The translations under genes were made by a program, and so were the position numbers. A stretch of 64,000 nt of DNA from Candidatus Rubrimentiphilum sp. (GTDB lineage: Bacteria; Vulcanimicrobiota; Vulcanimicrobiia; Vulcanimicrobiales; Vulcanimicrobiaceae). The notes under the pieces are model-generated. The model did no database searches. It was not told the DNA's origin and saw only the letters and a program-made list of their open reading frames with translations. Location: contig DASTDE010000001.1 in the NCBI GenBank assembly GCA_035710515.1, positions 558,001-622,000 of the forward strand, in the 5' to 3' direction. Positions 57,244-64,000 of this stretch are shown piece after piece (the stretch's first letter is position 1; each line of letters starts with the position of its first letter).

Positions 57244-57825
57244 ATGTCGCCGGAAGTGTGGACAGCAGTCGGGTCGCTGGTCTCTGCGGTAGTGATCGCG
57301 GCAACAGCAATCGCGGCACTCATCCAAATCCGGCAACTGCGCACCGGCAACGCGATTAACGCGATGCTGACTTTGCGCTCCAATTTTAGCGACGCGCAAT
57401 TCAGCGACGCGATGGACGTGCTGCGCGGCAGCTCGCTGGCAACGGCGATGCAAGACCCATCGTTCCGGGCGTTCGTCGCACGTCGGGCTCCGGCGCCATC
57501 GGACGCTGCGACGAAACTGTATAGAGCTTACGTGCACGTCGCCAACTGGTACGAGGTTTTAGGCGCCATGGTGCTTCAGAACGTCCTCACGATGCGCGCC
57601 GTCGGCGACACGTACGCGAACGTGGTCAATTATGCCTGGACGCTTTGCGAGCCGGCAATCATCTATATGCGCGCCGTGCGAAGGGACCAAACCATATTCG
57701 AGGCGTTCGAATGCCTCACGGTACTCAGCCGTCAGTGGATGCGCGATCACCCCAGCGTCTATCCGCCGGGCGTCCCAAGAATCGCCGCAGCTAACAAGTA
57801 TCCGATCGAGGAAGAAGCCTCGTAG
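57244..57825 (+). CDS. Single-helix membrane protein, DUF4760-like
   Basis: The 193-residue protein has one N-terminal membrane helix (VWTAVGSLVSAVVIAATAIAALI) followed by a cytoplasmic region of alpha helices with FRAFVARRAP and YVHVANWYEVLGAMVLQNVL. This layout resembles DUF4760 proteins, whose function is not known. The frame is open to 57199 (TTG), but the ATG at 57244 puts the helix near the start. It lies 53 bp after the GH105 gene and is probably unrelated in function. Confidence 0.62.
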   Translation: MSPEVWTAVGSLVSAVVIAATAIAALIQIRQLRTGNAINAMLTLRSNFSDAQFSDAMDVLRGSSLATAMQDPSFRAFVARRAPAPSDAATKLYRAYVHVANWYEVLGAMVLQNVLTMRAVGDTYANVVNYAWTLCEPAIIYMRAVRRDQTIFEAFECLTVLSRQWMRDHPSVYPPGVPRIAAANKYPIEEEAS

Positions 57826-57871
57826 GGGTTCCGGCTCTGCCCGCGCTGAAGTGAACCGCGAGGTAAGGACG

Positions 57872-58774
57872 ATGCGCGTTTTTGCATTGGCTGTCTTGGC
57901 CGTTTTCGTTGCGGCGCCGCTGGCCGTATTCGCGGACGGTGATAAGCAACTTCAAAGCGTAAAGGGTTCCGTCTCGTACCAGCACGGAAAAGGTACGCGC
58001 CCGCTCGCGCGGTCGGCGACGATCGTTTTGGTCGACAAGGACTTTGCCATCACCGGCGACGCATCGCTGGCCGCCGTGGTGTTGCCGGACAGCTCCCGAG
58101 TGACAATGGGGTCGCTCACGCGCGTGCAGATGGCATATTTCACGCAACTCGAGGGAACGACCGCAAAATTCGTCCTCTACGGCGGAAAAACGCGTTTCAA
58201 GATCGAGCATCCGAACGGAAAGCCCGCCAACTACACCTTTCAAACTCCGACGGCGCAGATTGCCGTGCGCGGAACCGAAGGCGACATCGGCGTGGACGGA
58301 CGCGACCATCTCGTTGTGAACGTCTACGGCCTAACCGATCCCAATCTTCCGGTCGTCGTGACTACGGAAGACGGAAAGCAGTACGTGTTAAAAGCGGGTC
58401 AACAGTTGCTGGCCAACTGGGTGAACGGCCAGATTCAAACAACCGTCGGAACCTTGACGGAGCAGGCCGTCGCGCAGTTCGAGGAGATCGGCGCGCCGGT
58501 TTCGGATTGGGCCACTGCGGTGCAGAATTTGCCGCAAGAGACAGTGGATAACGCGGTTTCGCAGGTGCCGATCATCGGCGGTTTGATCCCGCATATCTCA
58601 TTCGGCCACCGCTCTCATGCGGTAGCGCAAACAACGCCGAATCCATCGCCATCGCCGTGCGTGACCGCACCGCCGGGCAAGACGAACTATTTCGGCAAAC
58701 TGCTCGGAGCAGCTGCGACGCCCGCGCCGTGTGTCTCGCCCTCGCCCTCACCGAAACCCGCATCCGCGCGATAG
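57872..58774 (+). CDS. FecR-domain periplasmic protein
   Basis: The 300-residue protein has a signal peptide (VFALAVLAVFVAAPLAVFA) and a FecR-type domain (about 25-160) with SVKGSVSYQHGKGTRPLARS, GDASLAAVVLPDSSRVTMGS, and RFKIEHPNGKPANYTFQTPTAQ in outline, then AVRGTEGDIGVDG. A long linker follows and the C-terminus is rich in Ser, Thr and Pro (TTPNPSPSPC, SPSPSPKPASA). FecR domains sense or transmit signals in the periplasm. The next gene is a CHASE2 cyclase 11 bp away, and FecR and CHASE2 cyclase genes are often neighbours, so a joint sensor is likely. An AAGGA sequence precedes the ATG. Confidence 0.85.
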   Translation: MRVFALAVLAVFVAAPLAVFADGDKQLQSVKGSVSYQHGKGTRPLARSATIVLVDKDFAITGDASLAAVVLPDSSRVTMGSLTRVQMAYFTQLEGTTAKFVLYGGKTRFKIEHPNGKPANYTFQTPTAQIAVRGTEGDIGVDGRDHLVVNVYGLTDPNLPVVVTTEDGKQYVLKAGQQLLANWVNGQIQTTVGTLTEQAVAQFEEIGAPVSDWATAVQNLPQETVDNAVSQVPIIGGLIPHISFGHRSHAVAQTTPNPSPSPCVTAPPGKTNYFGKLLGAAATPAPCVSPSPSPKPASAR

Positions 58775-58785
58775 CGGCGAGCTGA

Positions 58786-60630
58786 TTGCGCCGTTTTCGC
58801 AGGCTGGGCGTCTCGCTCGCGCTGGCTTTATGCGCGAGCGCCGCGGGCGCGGCGTTCTATCTCGTTCCTTTACATAGTTTCGCCTTCGCTAACCGGATCG
58901 AAGACTATCGCGTGCATGCCGACGTGCTCGCGCATACGAGTGCGTACGAAGAACCCAACGATGCGCTGGCGCTGATAACGATCGACGAGGAGTCGATTGG
59001 AAATACGCGCGCGGGCTTGGGCGCGTGGCCATTCCCACGCAGCGTTTACGGAAAACTGCTGCGCCGCTTGGCGCAAGCCGGCGCCAAAGCCGTTGCGTTC
59101 GACATCGATTTCTTGGAACCGTCGGCCGATCCGTCGCAAGACGTGGCGTTCGCGACAGCCGCGCGCGGGATTCCGGCGGTAATCGGATATACCGTCACGA
59201 CGACGTCGGCCGGCATTCCGGGCGCCGAGATTCCACCGGCGCCGTTGCGTTCCGCGATGCGGCTTGGGTTTACGACGATCGATACGCCGGGCGGCGTCGT
59301 GATCGGTCAGCCGCTGCGCATCGTTCCGGTGCCGCAAGCGCCGGGCGGTGCCGCTCTTTCACTCGCGCTCGCTGCCGCGCAAACCTATGGCGGAAAACGG
59401 ATCGATGCTAACGAGATCCCGGCGCTCGACGGCGCGCTGCTCATCGTTCCGTTCCACGAAACGGGACATGTCGACACAACCGGCCGCGCCGGAGCGCAAG
59501 CCGTGGACGTCGGTTTCGTTTCTCAGAGTCTCTCCTTTGCTGACGCGCTGACCGTCCCGCCGGACCAGCTACGCATCTTCGCGCGCGGCCGGCTGGTGCT
59601 CATCGGGGCGACCGCGCAGGCTTTATCGGACGTCGCTCCCACGGTGAACGGCCTCTATCCCGGCGTCTACGTGCACGCGCGGCTGATCGATCAGCTGCTG
59701 ACGGGAATGTTTGTGCGCCCCGCGCCGGGCTGGCTGAATCTCGCGCTGATCGTATTGCTGCCTGTGCTGCTCGCCGCCGGACTCGCGCAGCTTCGTCCGC
59801 CCGTCGCGATCGCAATTGCGTTGCTGGCAATTCTCGCCTACGCCGGCTTGGTCGCCGCGCTTTTTGTCTATCGGCTCTACTGGCTCGACCTCGTGCACGT
59901 CGCCGGCGCGATGGTGCTCACCGCGCTCGCCGTCATCGCATATTTAGTGTTGACCGAGGCCGCGCAGCGGCGGTTTGTAACGGAGATCTTTGGCCGCCAC
60001 GTGAGCCCGGCCGTGGTTGCCGACATCCTGAAATGCGAAGACCCGAAAGCGGCCTTTGCGCTCGCGGGCAAACGCGCGAAGGTGACGATATTTTATTCGG
60101 ACATTCGCGGTTTCACCTCGACATCCGAGAAGATGACCGCGGAAGCGATCTACGATCAGCTCAACGAGTATTTTGACGCCATGTGCGAAGTGATCTTCAA
60201 ATACGGCGGTTACGTGGATAAGTTCATCGGCGACTGCATCATGGTCGTGTTTTCGGCCCCCGAGCCGACGCCCGGCGACGCACGCAAAGCGGTTGAGGCA
60301 GCGCTGGAGCAGCAGCGCGTCATCGGCGAGCTCGGCAAGCGGTGGGAGCGCGAAGGCAAGCCGCCGTTTACGGTTGGAATGGGCATCAACACCGGCGCGG
60401 TGGTGATGGGCAATCTCGGCTCGTCGTCGCGGATGAACTACACCGTGATAGGCGACGACGTCAATATTGCGGCCCGCCTCTACAACGTTGCTGCGGGCGG
60501 GCAGATCATCGTCAGCGAGTCAACATATAATGAAGTCAAAGACTTCTTCGAGCTGCGCGAATTGGAGCCGGTCAGCGTCAAGGGCAAGAGCGCGCCGCTG
60601 CGCAACTTCGAGGTGATCGGCCCGCGTTAG
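58786..60630 (+). CDS. CHASE2-domain adenylate/guanylate cyclase
   Basis: The 614-residue protein has an N-terminal membrane segment (VSLALALCASAAGAAFYLV) and a periplasmic CHASE2 sensor (about 40-305, with DALALITIDEESIGNTRAGLGAWPFPR and AVAFDIDFLEP). Three helices lie at about 315-400. The class III cyclase domain is at about 420-605: ATIFYSDIRGFTSTSEKM-like VTIFYSDIRGFTS, YVDKFIGDCIMVVFSAP, and GMGINTGAVVMGNLGS followed by VIGDDVNIAARL. D and metal-binding residues are intact, so it should make cAMP (or cGMP). The start is TTG at 58786, 11 bp after the FecR gene. Confidence 0.9.
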   Translation: MRRFRRLGVSLALALCASAAGAAFYLVPLHSFAFANRIEDYRVHADVLAHTSAYEEPNDALALITIDEESIGNTRAGLGAWPFPRSVYGKLLRRLAQAGAKAVAFDIDFLEPSADPSQDVAFATAARGIPAVIGYTVTTTSAGIPGAEIPPAPLRSAMRLGFTTIDTPGGVVIGQPLRIVPVPQAPGGAALSLALAAAQTYGGKRIDANEIPALDGALLIVPFHETGHVDTTGRAGAQAVDVGFVSQSLSFADALTVPPDQLRIFARGRLVLIGATAQALSDVAPTVNGLYPGVYVHARLIDQLLTGMFVRPAPGWLNLALIVLLPVLLAAGLAQLRPPVAIAIALLAILAYAGLVAALFVYRLYWLDLVHVAGAMVLTALAVIAYLVLTEAAQRRFVTEIFGRHVSPAVVADILKCEDPKAAFALAGKRAKVTIFYSDIRGFTSTSEKMTAEAIYDQLNEYFDAMCEVIFKYGGYVDKFIGDCIMVVFSAPEPTPGDARKAVEAALEQQRVIGELGKRWEREGKPPFTVGMGINTGAVVMGNLGSSSRMNYTVIGDDVNIAARLYNVAAGGQIIVSESTYNEVKDFFELRELEPVSVKGKSAPLRNFEVIGPR

Positions 60631-61058
60631 CGCGCGGCGAACATCTCGGCGTCGTCAGCTTCAAGCATATCGACCGCTAATTCAATATCCGGCCGCCGCT
60701 CAAGGATCGGATATCGCTTCACAAACCCTTCCGGATCTCTGGCCTTGAGGTCTGCCACGCGACGCGTGAGAATACGCTCGTTAAACTCCGCATACTTCTC
60801 GGTGTTGGCATGCGCGCGTAACCAGGCGGCGACATCATCGTCGGTTTTGGCCTGGGCGACAGCCTCACGGAACTGGTCCTCGGTCACGCCGATTGCATCC
60901 AGCATGACCATCGTGAAGCCGGTAATGTTATAGACGCCGGGGTTGCCGCCGGGAAGGCGCGAGCGCATCTTGTCGATCGAACGGGGCAGGTTTGCGAGGC
61001 CGTCCAATTTCTCGCGCGGGCTGCGCGGCGGGGCTTTGGTTAAATCTAACGGTTCCAT
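60627..61058 (-). CDS. DUF5069 protein
   Basis: The 143-residue protein matches DUF5069: MEPLDLTKAPPRSPREKLDG near the start, LPRSIDKMRSRLPGGNPGVYN, and a central helix with TEDQFREAVAQAKTDDDVAAWL. The family function is unknown. The ATG at 61058 overlaps a possible upstream stop (TGATG), while TTG at 61064 gives two more residues. The stop overlaps the cyclase gene by four bases (TTAG). Confidence 0.85.
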   Translation of the reverse strand: MEPLDLTKAPPRSPREKLDGLANLPRSIDKMRSRLPGGNPGVYNITGFTMVMLDAIGVTEDQFREAVAQAKTDDDVAAWLRAHANTEKYAEFNERILTRRVADLKARDPEGFVKRYPILERRPDIELAVDMLEADDAEMFAAR

Positions 61059-61230
61059 CAGCAACCGCGTTCGCTACTGCGTCCTTTTAACTCTTTTGCT
61101 ATCTCGTTGGGAGCCCGTCCGTTGGAGCTGTGCATGAGGTGGTGATCCGAGTCACACAATTCACAACTGATCTCGGTTCCCTCGTGACCTACGACCAGGG
61201 AGTGGCCGCCGGTCAGCTCGGCGTGCGGGC

Positions 61231-61245
61231 CCTTTCTTGGAAAGG
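61231..61245 (-). terminator. Short hairpin after the TMEM175-like gene
   Basis: CCTTTC-TTG-GAAAGG forms a 6-bp stem just beyond the TMEM175-like stop codon at 61249. No T-run follows. It may be a weak stop or RNA end. The 190-bp gap 61059-61248 otherwise holds a short Cys-containing frame but no supported gene. Confidence 0.35.
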
Positions 61246-61248
61246 CCG

Positions 61249-61848
61249 TTAAGTGGCCAGGTCCGTATCGGCGCCGCGAGGCACCAAGAAATATCCTATG
61301 ATTAAAAGGTAGAGCGCAAAGCTGGCGATCGGCCAGACCAGCGCGACGAGCGTTGCAATTGCGTACGTTATCCAACCGATGCGGAAAGCCACGATCGTTG
61401 GGCGGATTGTTTGGCCGGTCACGCCGGCGGCAAAGGCTTTGCTGTTTACCAAGTGCATGAGCAGCCCGTTGTATGCGGTGGCGGATGCGGTAAGCGTTAA
61501 TCCGTAGAGGAGTTCTGCCGGCCTCAGCGTCGGGTACGATCCCAGCGTTGATGTCGCGAATGGAATAAAAACAACCACGCAGAGCAAGGCCAGGTTCAGG
61601 AATACCGTCCGACGATCGATGCGGTCGACCAAACGAAACAACGCGTGATGGTTTTGCCACATGAGGCCGATGACGGCGAAGCTCATCAGGTATGCCAGCA
61701 GGTTCGGCCACAGACTCAGCAAGTGTTGCGTCAGGGCTGCTTCATTCAGCGGCCCCGCTATCGCGCCCAGCGAGATGCCCAGGATCAGCAGCGTGATTGC
61801 AAACGCAAAGACGCCGTCGGAAAACGCCTCGAACCTGCTCTTATTCAA
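61249..61848 (-). CDS. TMEM175-like (DUF1211) potassium channel
   Basis: The 199-residue protein has six hydrophobic segments and the TMEM175 signature RFEAFSDGVFAFAITLLIL in the first. Other helices include LLAYLMSFAVIGLMW, TVFLNLALLCVVVFIPFA and ALYLLIIGYFLVPRG. The conserved FSDG with Arg just ahead is a diagnostic of bacterial TMEM175 K+ channels. The start is TTG at 61848. An inverted repeat (GTGTC-n5-GACAC) lies next to it. Confidence 0.88.
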   Translation of the reverse strand: MNKSRFEAFSDGVFAFAITLLILGISLGAIAGPLNEAALTQHLLSLWPNLLAYLMSFAVIGLMWQNHHALFRLVDRIDRRTVFLNLALLCVVVFIPFATSTLGSYPTLRPAELLYGLTLTASATAYNGLLMHLVNSKAFAAGVTGQTIRPTIVAFRIGWITYAIATLVALVWPIASFALYLLIIGYFLVPRGADTDLAT

Positions 61849-61851
61849 GTC

Positions 61852-61866
61852 GTGTCAATTCGACAC
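61852..61866. promoter_or_regulatory. Inverted repeat between TMEM175-like and zinc-ribbon genes
   Basis: GTGTCAATTCGACAC has 5-bp inverted arms and lies just before the TTG of the channel gene. It could be a regulator site for the divergent promoters. Confidence 0.3.
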
Positions 61867-61917
61867 GCAGCCGCCCAAACTGTGCAATTTTGACCATTCT
61901 CCAAGGTAGGGGCTGAG

Positions 61918-61923
61918 TATACT
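61918..61923 (+). promoter_or_regulatory. -10 box six nt before zinc-ribbon start
   Basis: TATACT, six bases (TTTGGC), then ATG at 61930. No Shine-Dalgarno sequence is present. It is the clearest leaderless candidate in the window. Confidence 0.5.
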
Positions 61924-61929
61924 TTTGGC

Positions 61930-62121
61930 ATGATTTGGCGTGGGGTACGGCCGTCGCTTACGCTGTACGCAACGGGGGCAATAGTGGCCACTGCCGAGAG
62001 AATCGCGATGGGCGCGCGGCTGGCGCAAGCGCGCAGGCCGGTCTGCGAACCGTGTTTCGAACGGATGCTGGCGACCAACGATCGCTCGTTACTCTGTTTC
62101 TCGTGTAGCAGGCTCGGCTAA
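61930..62121 (+). CDS. Small CxxC zinc-ribbon-like protein
   Basis: The 63-residue protein ends with CEPCFERMLATNDRSLLCFSC, two CxxC pairs 15 residues apart, as in a small zinc ribbon or rubredoxin-like knuckle. The N-terminal part (MIWRGVRPSLTLYATGAIVA) is weakly hydrophobic. If translation began at M27 the product would be a 37-residue knuckle. The -10 box placement supports the first ATG. Convergent to another tiny zinc-ribbon gene with a 6-bp gap. Confidence 0.55.
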   Translation: MIWRGVRPSLTLYATGAIVATAERIAMGARLAQARRPVCEPCFERMLATNDRSLLCFSCSRLG

Positions 62122-62127
62122 AAGAAG

Positions 62128-62268
62128 CTAACCCCCGGGGCTTTCAACGCCCCCTTCGAGCGCGGCGCACTCTACGCCGTCCCGCTCGCAATCCTTGCAG
62201 TGGCGGCCGTGGTGACTGCTCATCGGATGGCCGCACGCCGGACACTCGGTAATGTGTATCTCTTCCAT
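62128..62268 (-). CDS. Small zinc-ribbon-like protein
   Basis: The 46-residue frame begins MEEIHITECPACGHPMSSHH and continues with HCKDCERDGVECAALEGG. The Cys pairs CPAC and CKDC, with C and H residues between, form a zinc ribbon; a fifth Cys lies in GVEC. GGAGA lies upstream of the ATG. It is divergent from the large secreted protein at 62348. Function unknown. Confidence 0.6.
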   Translation of the reverse strand: MEEIHITECPACGHPMSSHHGRHCKDCERDGVECAALEGGVESPGG

Positions 62269-62347
62269 TTCAATCGGTTCTCCGCGGTTTGGCAAATAGG
62301 CCTTTCCTCGACGACGCCTAACCCCACGGTAGCCGCGGAGGTGCTCT

Positions 62348-64000
62348 ATGGTTCGAGCGTTCTTTGCCGTTGTGTTGCTGGGTGCGCTGGTCGCTGCCGC
62401 GCCCGCTTCGCTCACGCCTGTTGCGCCAAGGTCCGAAGCGGGCAGCGGTGCGGAGACCGGCGTTTACGCGCCACCGCTCGCGGGGCCGCGCGCGAAGATC
62501 AGCGGCACCGTCCAGAGCGATACCGCCGGGCCAACGGGTTTTTACGTAGTCACTTTCGACTCGCAAGGCAATCAGAAGTATTTCCATAGCACTACCGACG
62601 CGCGCGGAAAATATCGCTTTGCTATTCCGGCCGGCGTGGCCGCATTTATGGTGTTCCGTCATTTTGACGCGCAGGGACATCCGGATGAAGGTGCACGCTG
62701 TATCGTTTCGGGCGATCCGGCGCAACGCGTGGCCGGTACGCGCGAGTTGTTGCGCGCTAGTTCACATACGCCGGCGATAACCGGCGGCAACTCAGTTTTC
62801 GAACGCAGTCAACCACTGACACTGCAGACGCGCGGCGTGGACGGTTCTGCCGCGAGCGTTCTGGTAGACGGATCGGCGCAAAACGTCGATACGCTGGCCG
62901 CGTCGGACCGCAGCATCGTCGCGCAGGTGCACCCCGGCACTCCGCTCGGACGTCACGAACTCAGCGTGCAGTCCGGCTCGAAGCGCAGCGAGGCGGTTCC
63001 GGCAGATTTCATCGATGCGACTTTAACAGCTGGAGGTTCGCACGAAACCGGAGGCATTCAAACCGCCGTGCTCACGGTAACCGGCCTTCCGCCGGGCGAT
63101 CGCGCGATCGCGGATTTCGAAGTAAGCGGCAGCGCGGAACTTGCGCGGGGTGGATCGCAAACCAGCGTTCCGGTAGTCGGCGATCGCGCCAGCGTGGATG
63201 TGCGCGGCACGCGCGCGGGGCCGGCATTGATCCGCTGGCACTTGCAAGTGGACATTCCACCGTATTGGGGGCAGCAGGTCGCAGAGTCGACGCCCGTTCC
63301 TACGGCAACGCCGTATCCGTATTACACGACTTCGCGTCCTTCGCCGACGCCGACACATAAGATGACGGCGACGCCCACGCCGAAGCCGCCGAACAATAAC
63401 GATCACACGACGTCGCGCGAGTACACGCCGCCGCCCTACGGCCGCCGTACGCCCGGGCCCAAGACCACGACGCAGCCAACGCCAACGCCGCCGCCGCCGA
63501 CTCCAACCGCATACCCGACGCCGAGCGGCAGTCCATCGCCCACCCCAACGCCGTGCAACTACGAGATCGCGGACGGCGCGTTCGAACCGACGCAAGGCGT
63601 GTGGCAAGACGATCCGTTCTTTCCGAATATGCCCGGCAAACAGCTCACGCGACTGCACGACCTGGATCCGACGCCGCACTTTCTGGCGGAACTCGACATG
63701 ATCGAGGGACGCGACACCGTGCTTTGGGGCGTCAACCATTACATGGATCAGGGAAGCCGCGTCGATATCAACAGCCGCCACGCGATTACGTTCGTGATCA
63801 TGACGAACTGCACGCAAACCAAAGCCGTGCGCATCGCGTTCACCGTCTCGCAACGCGGCCAAAAGAAACTCATCATGAATTCGCAGGTGTTCAACGTGCC
63901 GCTCGAAGGGCCACGCAATGCCGACGGTACGATGAAGCGCTTCGTCTTGAACTTACCGCTGAGGACCGGCATACCGGCCGTGCCGTTCACGCTGGACGAA
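62348..64000 (+). CDS. Large secreted Thr/Pro-rich protein, 3' end beyond window
   Basis: The frame is open and uninterrupted for 551 codons to the window end. The signal peptide is RAFFAVVLLGALVAAAPASL. Residues about 55-125 form a carboxypeptidase-regulatory-like domain (AKISGTVQSDTAGPTGFYVV, FHSTTDARGKYRFAIP). A beta-rich region follows, then a low-complexity linker about 315-400 (TPTPTPKPP, PTPTPPPPTPT, SPSPTPTPC), and a C-terminal domain starts near YEIADGAFEPTQG. A GGAGG Shine-Dalgarno sequence lies 6 bases before the ATG. The protein is probably anchored or exported; role unknown. Confidence 0.78.
   Translation, partial: MVRAFFAVVLLGALVAAAPASLTPVAPRSEAGSGAETGVYAPPLAGPRAKISGTVQSDTAGPTGFYVVTFDSQGNQKYFHSTTDARGKYRFAIPAGVAAFMVFRHFDAQGHPDEGARCIVSGDPAQRVAGTRELLRASSHTPAITGGNSVFERSQPLTLQTRGVDGSAASVLVDGSAQNVDTLAASDRSIVAQVHPGTPLGRHELSVQSGSKRSEAVPADFIDATLTAGGSHETGGIQTAVLTVTGLPPGDRAIADFEVSGSAELARGGSQTSVPVVGDRASVDVRGTRAGPALIRWHLQVDIPPYWGQQVAESTPVPTATPYPYYTTSRPSPTPTHKMTATPTPKPPNNNDHTTSREYTPPPYGRRTPGPKTTTQPTPTPPPPTPTAYPTPSGSPSPTPTPCNYEIADGAFEPTQGVWQDDPFFPNMPGKQLTRLHDLDPTPHFLAELDMIEGRDTVLWGVNHYMDQGSRVDINSRHAITFVIMTNCTQTKAVRIAFTVSQRGQKKLIMNSQVFNVPLEGPRNADGTMKRFVLNLPLRTGIPAVPFTLDE

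Noticed and set aside
61059-61240. Minus-strand frame with CELCDSDHH and a TGATG overlap with the DUF5069 start
   Set aside because: No ATG, GTG or TTG start until the last 25 codons, and it continues as a shadow of the TMEM175-like gene further upstream.
63290-63550. Repetitive ACGCC/CCGAC stretch that could be taken for a tandem repeat array
   Set aside because: It is coding sequence for a Thr/Pro-rich linker; no unit of constant length is kept.
63023-63862. 279-codon minus-strand frame near the right edge
   Set aside because: Antisense to the large secreted protein; the run of Arg comes from the Thr/Pro codons of the linker.
1-64000. Search for CRISPR arrays, tRNA or rRNA genes, transposases and phage genes
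   Set aside because: No regular spacer-repeat series, cloverleaf or recombinase/transposase frame was seen by eye.

Overview
The window is a 64-kb piece of a GC-rich (about 60 %) Gram-negative-type bacterial chromosome. It carries TonB-dependent uptake, secreted lipoproteins, outer-membrane-type proteins and an aerobic respiratory chain. No rRNA, tRNA, CRISPR array, insertion sequence or prophage is visible. The gene repertoire (secreted retropepsin-like proteins, FecR next to a CHASE2 cyclase, a TonB receptor with a carboxypeptidase-like N-domain, many GTG/TTG starts, possible leaderless promoters) resembles uncultured soil lineages such as Eremiobacterota (WPS-2). That placement is only an inference. 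The genome is compact. Same-strand genes overlap through ATGA, GTGA or TAATG junctions, and all twelve convergent gene pairs lie within 10 nt of each other or overlap; seven of them share exactly 4 nt of stop codon.

Region 1 (1-9000): an alkyltransferase-like DNA-repair protein cut by the window edge, two divergent flavin amine oxidases, an AraC regulator with a secreted retropepsin-like protein, UspA, a soluble PAS histidine kinase with two CheY-like regulators, and Hsp20.

Region 2 (9000-18900): a respiratory island. It has a periplasmic cytochrome c, a three-gene ba3-type oxidase (including a 43-residue subunit IIa-like gene), an OmpR regulator, a stand-alone phosphoacceptor (DHp-like) protein, three secreted single-domain cupredoxins with a CuA-type ligand pattern, and two proteins with one N-terminal CxxCH followed by a probable outer-membrane barrel, which is the layout of Cyc2-type porin-cytochromes. 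Three related SRPBCC-like proteins border the island. The parts list resembles an extracellular-donor (for example iron) to oxygen electron path and is the most interesting system here.

Region 3 (18900-36000): mixed housekeeping and accessory genes. They include an acetyltransferase, thymidine kinase, a second retropepsin-like protein, MFS and OsmC genes, an amicyanin-like protein, a STAS protein, an orphan Xre/MbcA-type antitoxin-like protein, ABM-domain proteins, two YkgJ-like Cys-cluster proteins, a secreted multicopper oxidase, and a two-gene molybdenum hydroxylase with fused FeS-Mo subunits.

Region 4 (36000-57200): a carbohydrate locus. On the minus strand a long run of coupled genes holds glucarate dehydratase, a TonB receptor, a dienelactone-hydrolase-like protein, a Gfo/Idh oxidoreductase, a DUF993 aldolase-like protein, two sugar isomerase/epimerases, an MFS hexuronate-type transporter, KdgD, an EamA transporter, a 2-hydroxyacid dehydrogenase and a membrane beta-propeller. 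On the plus strand are a FadR-type regulator and a semialdehyde dehydrogenase. Next to them are a uronate dehydrogenase, a PL5 alginate lyase and a GH105-DUF4861 protein. Together they encode import and oxidative breakdown of uronic acids, from pectin- or alginate-like polymers through aldarate to 2-oxoglutarate.

Region 5 (57200-64000): a membrane protein, FecR plus a CHASE2 adenylate cyclase, DUF5069, a TMEM175-like channel, two tiny zinc-ribbon proteins, and a large secreted Thr/Pro-rich protein running off the window end.
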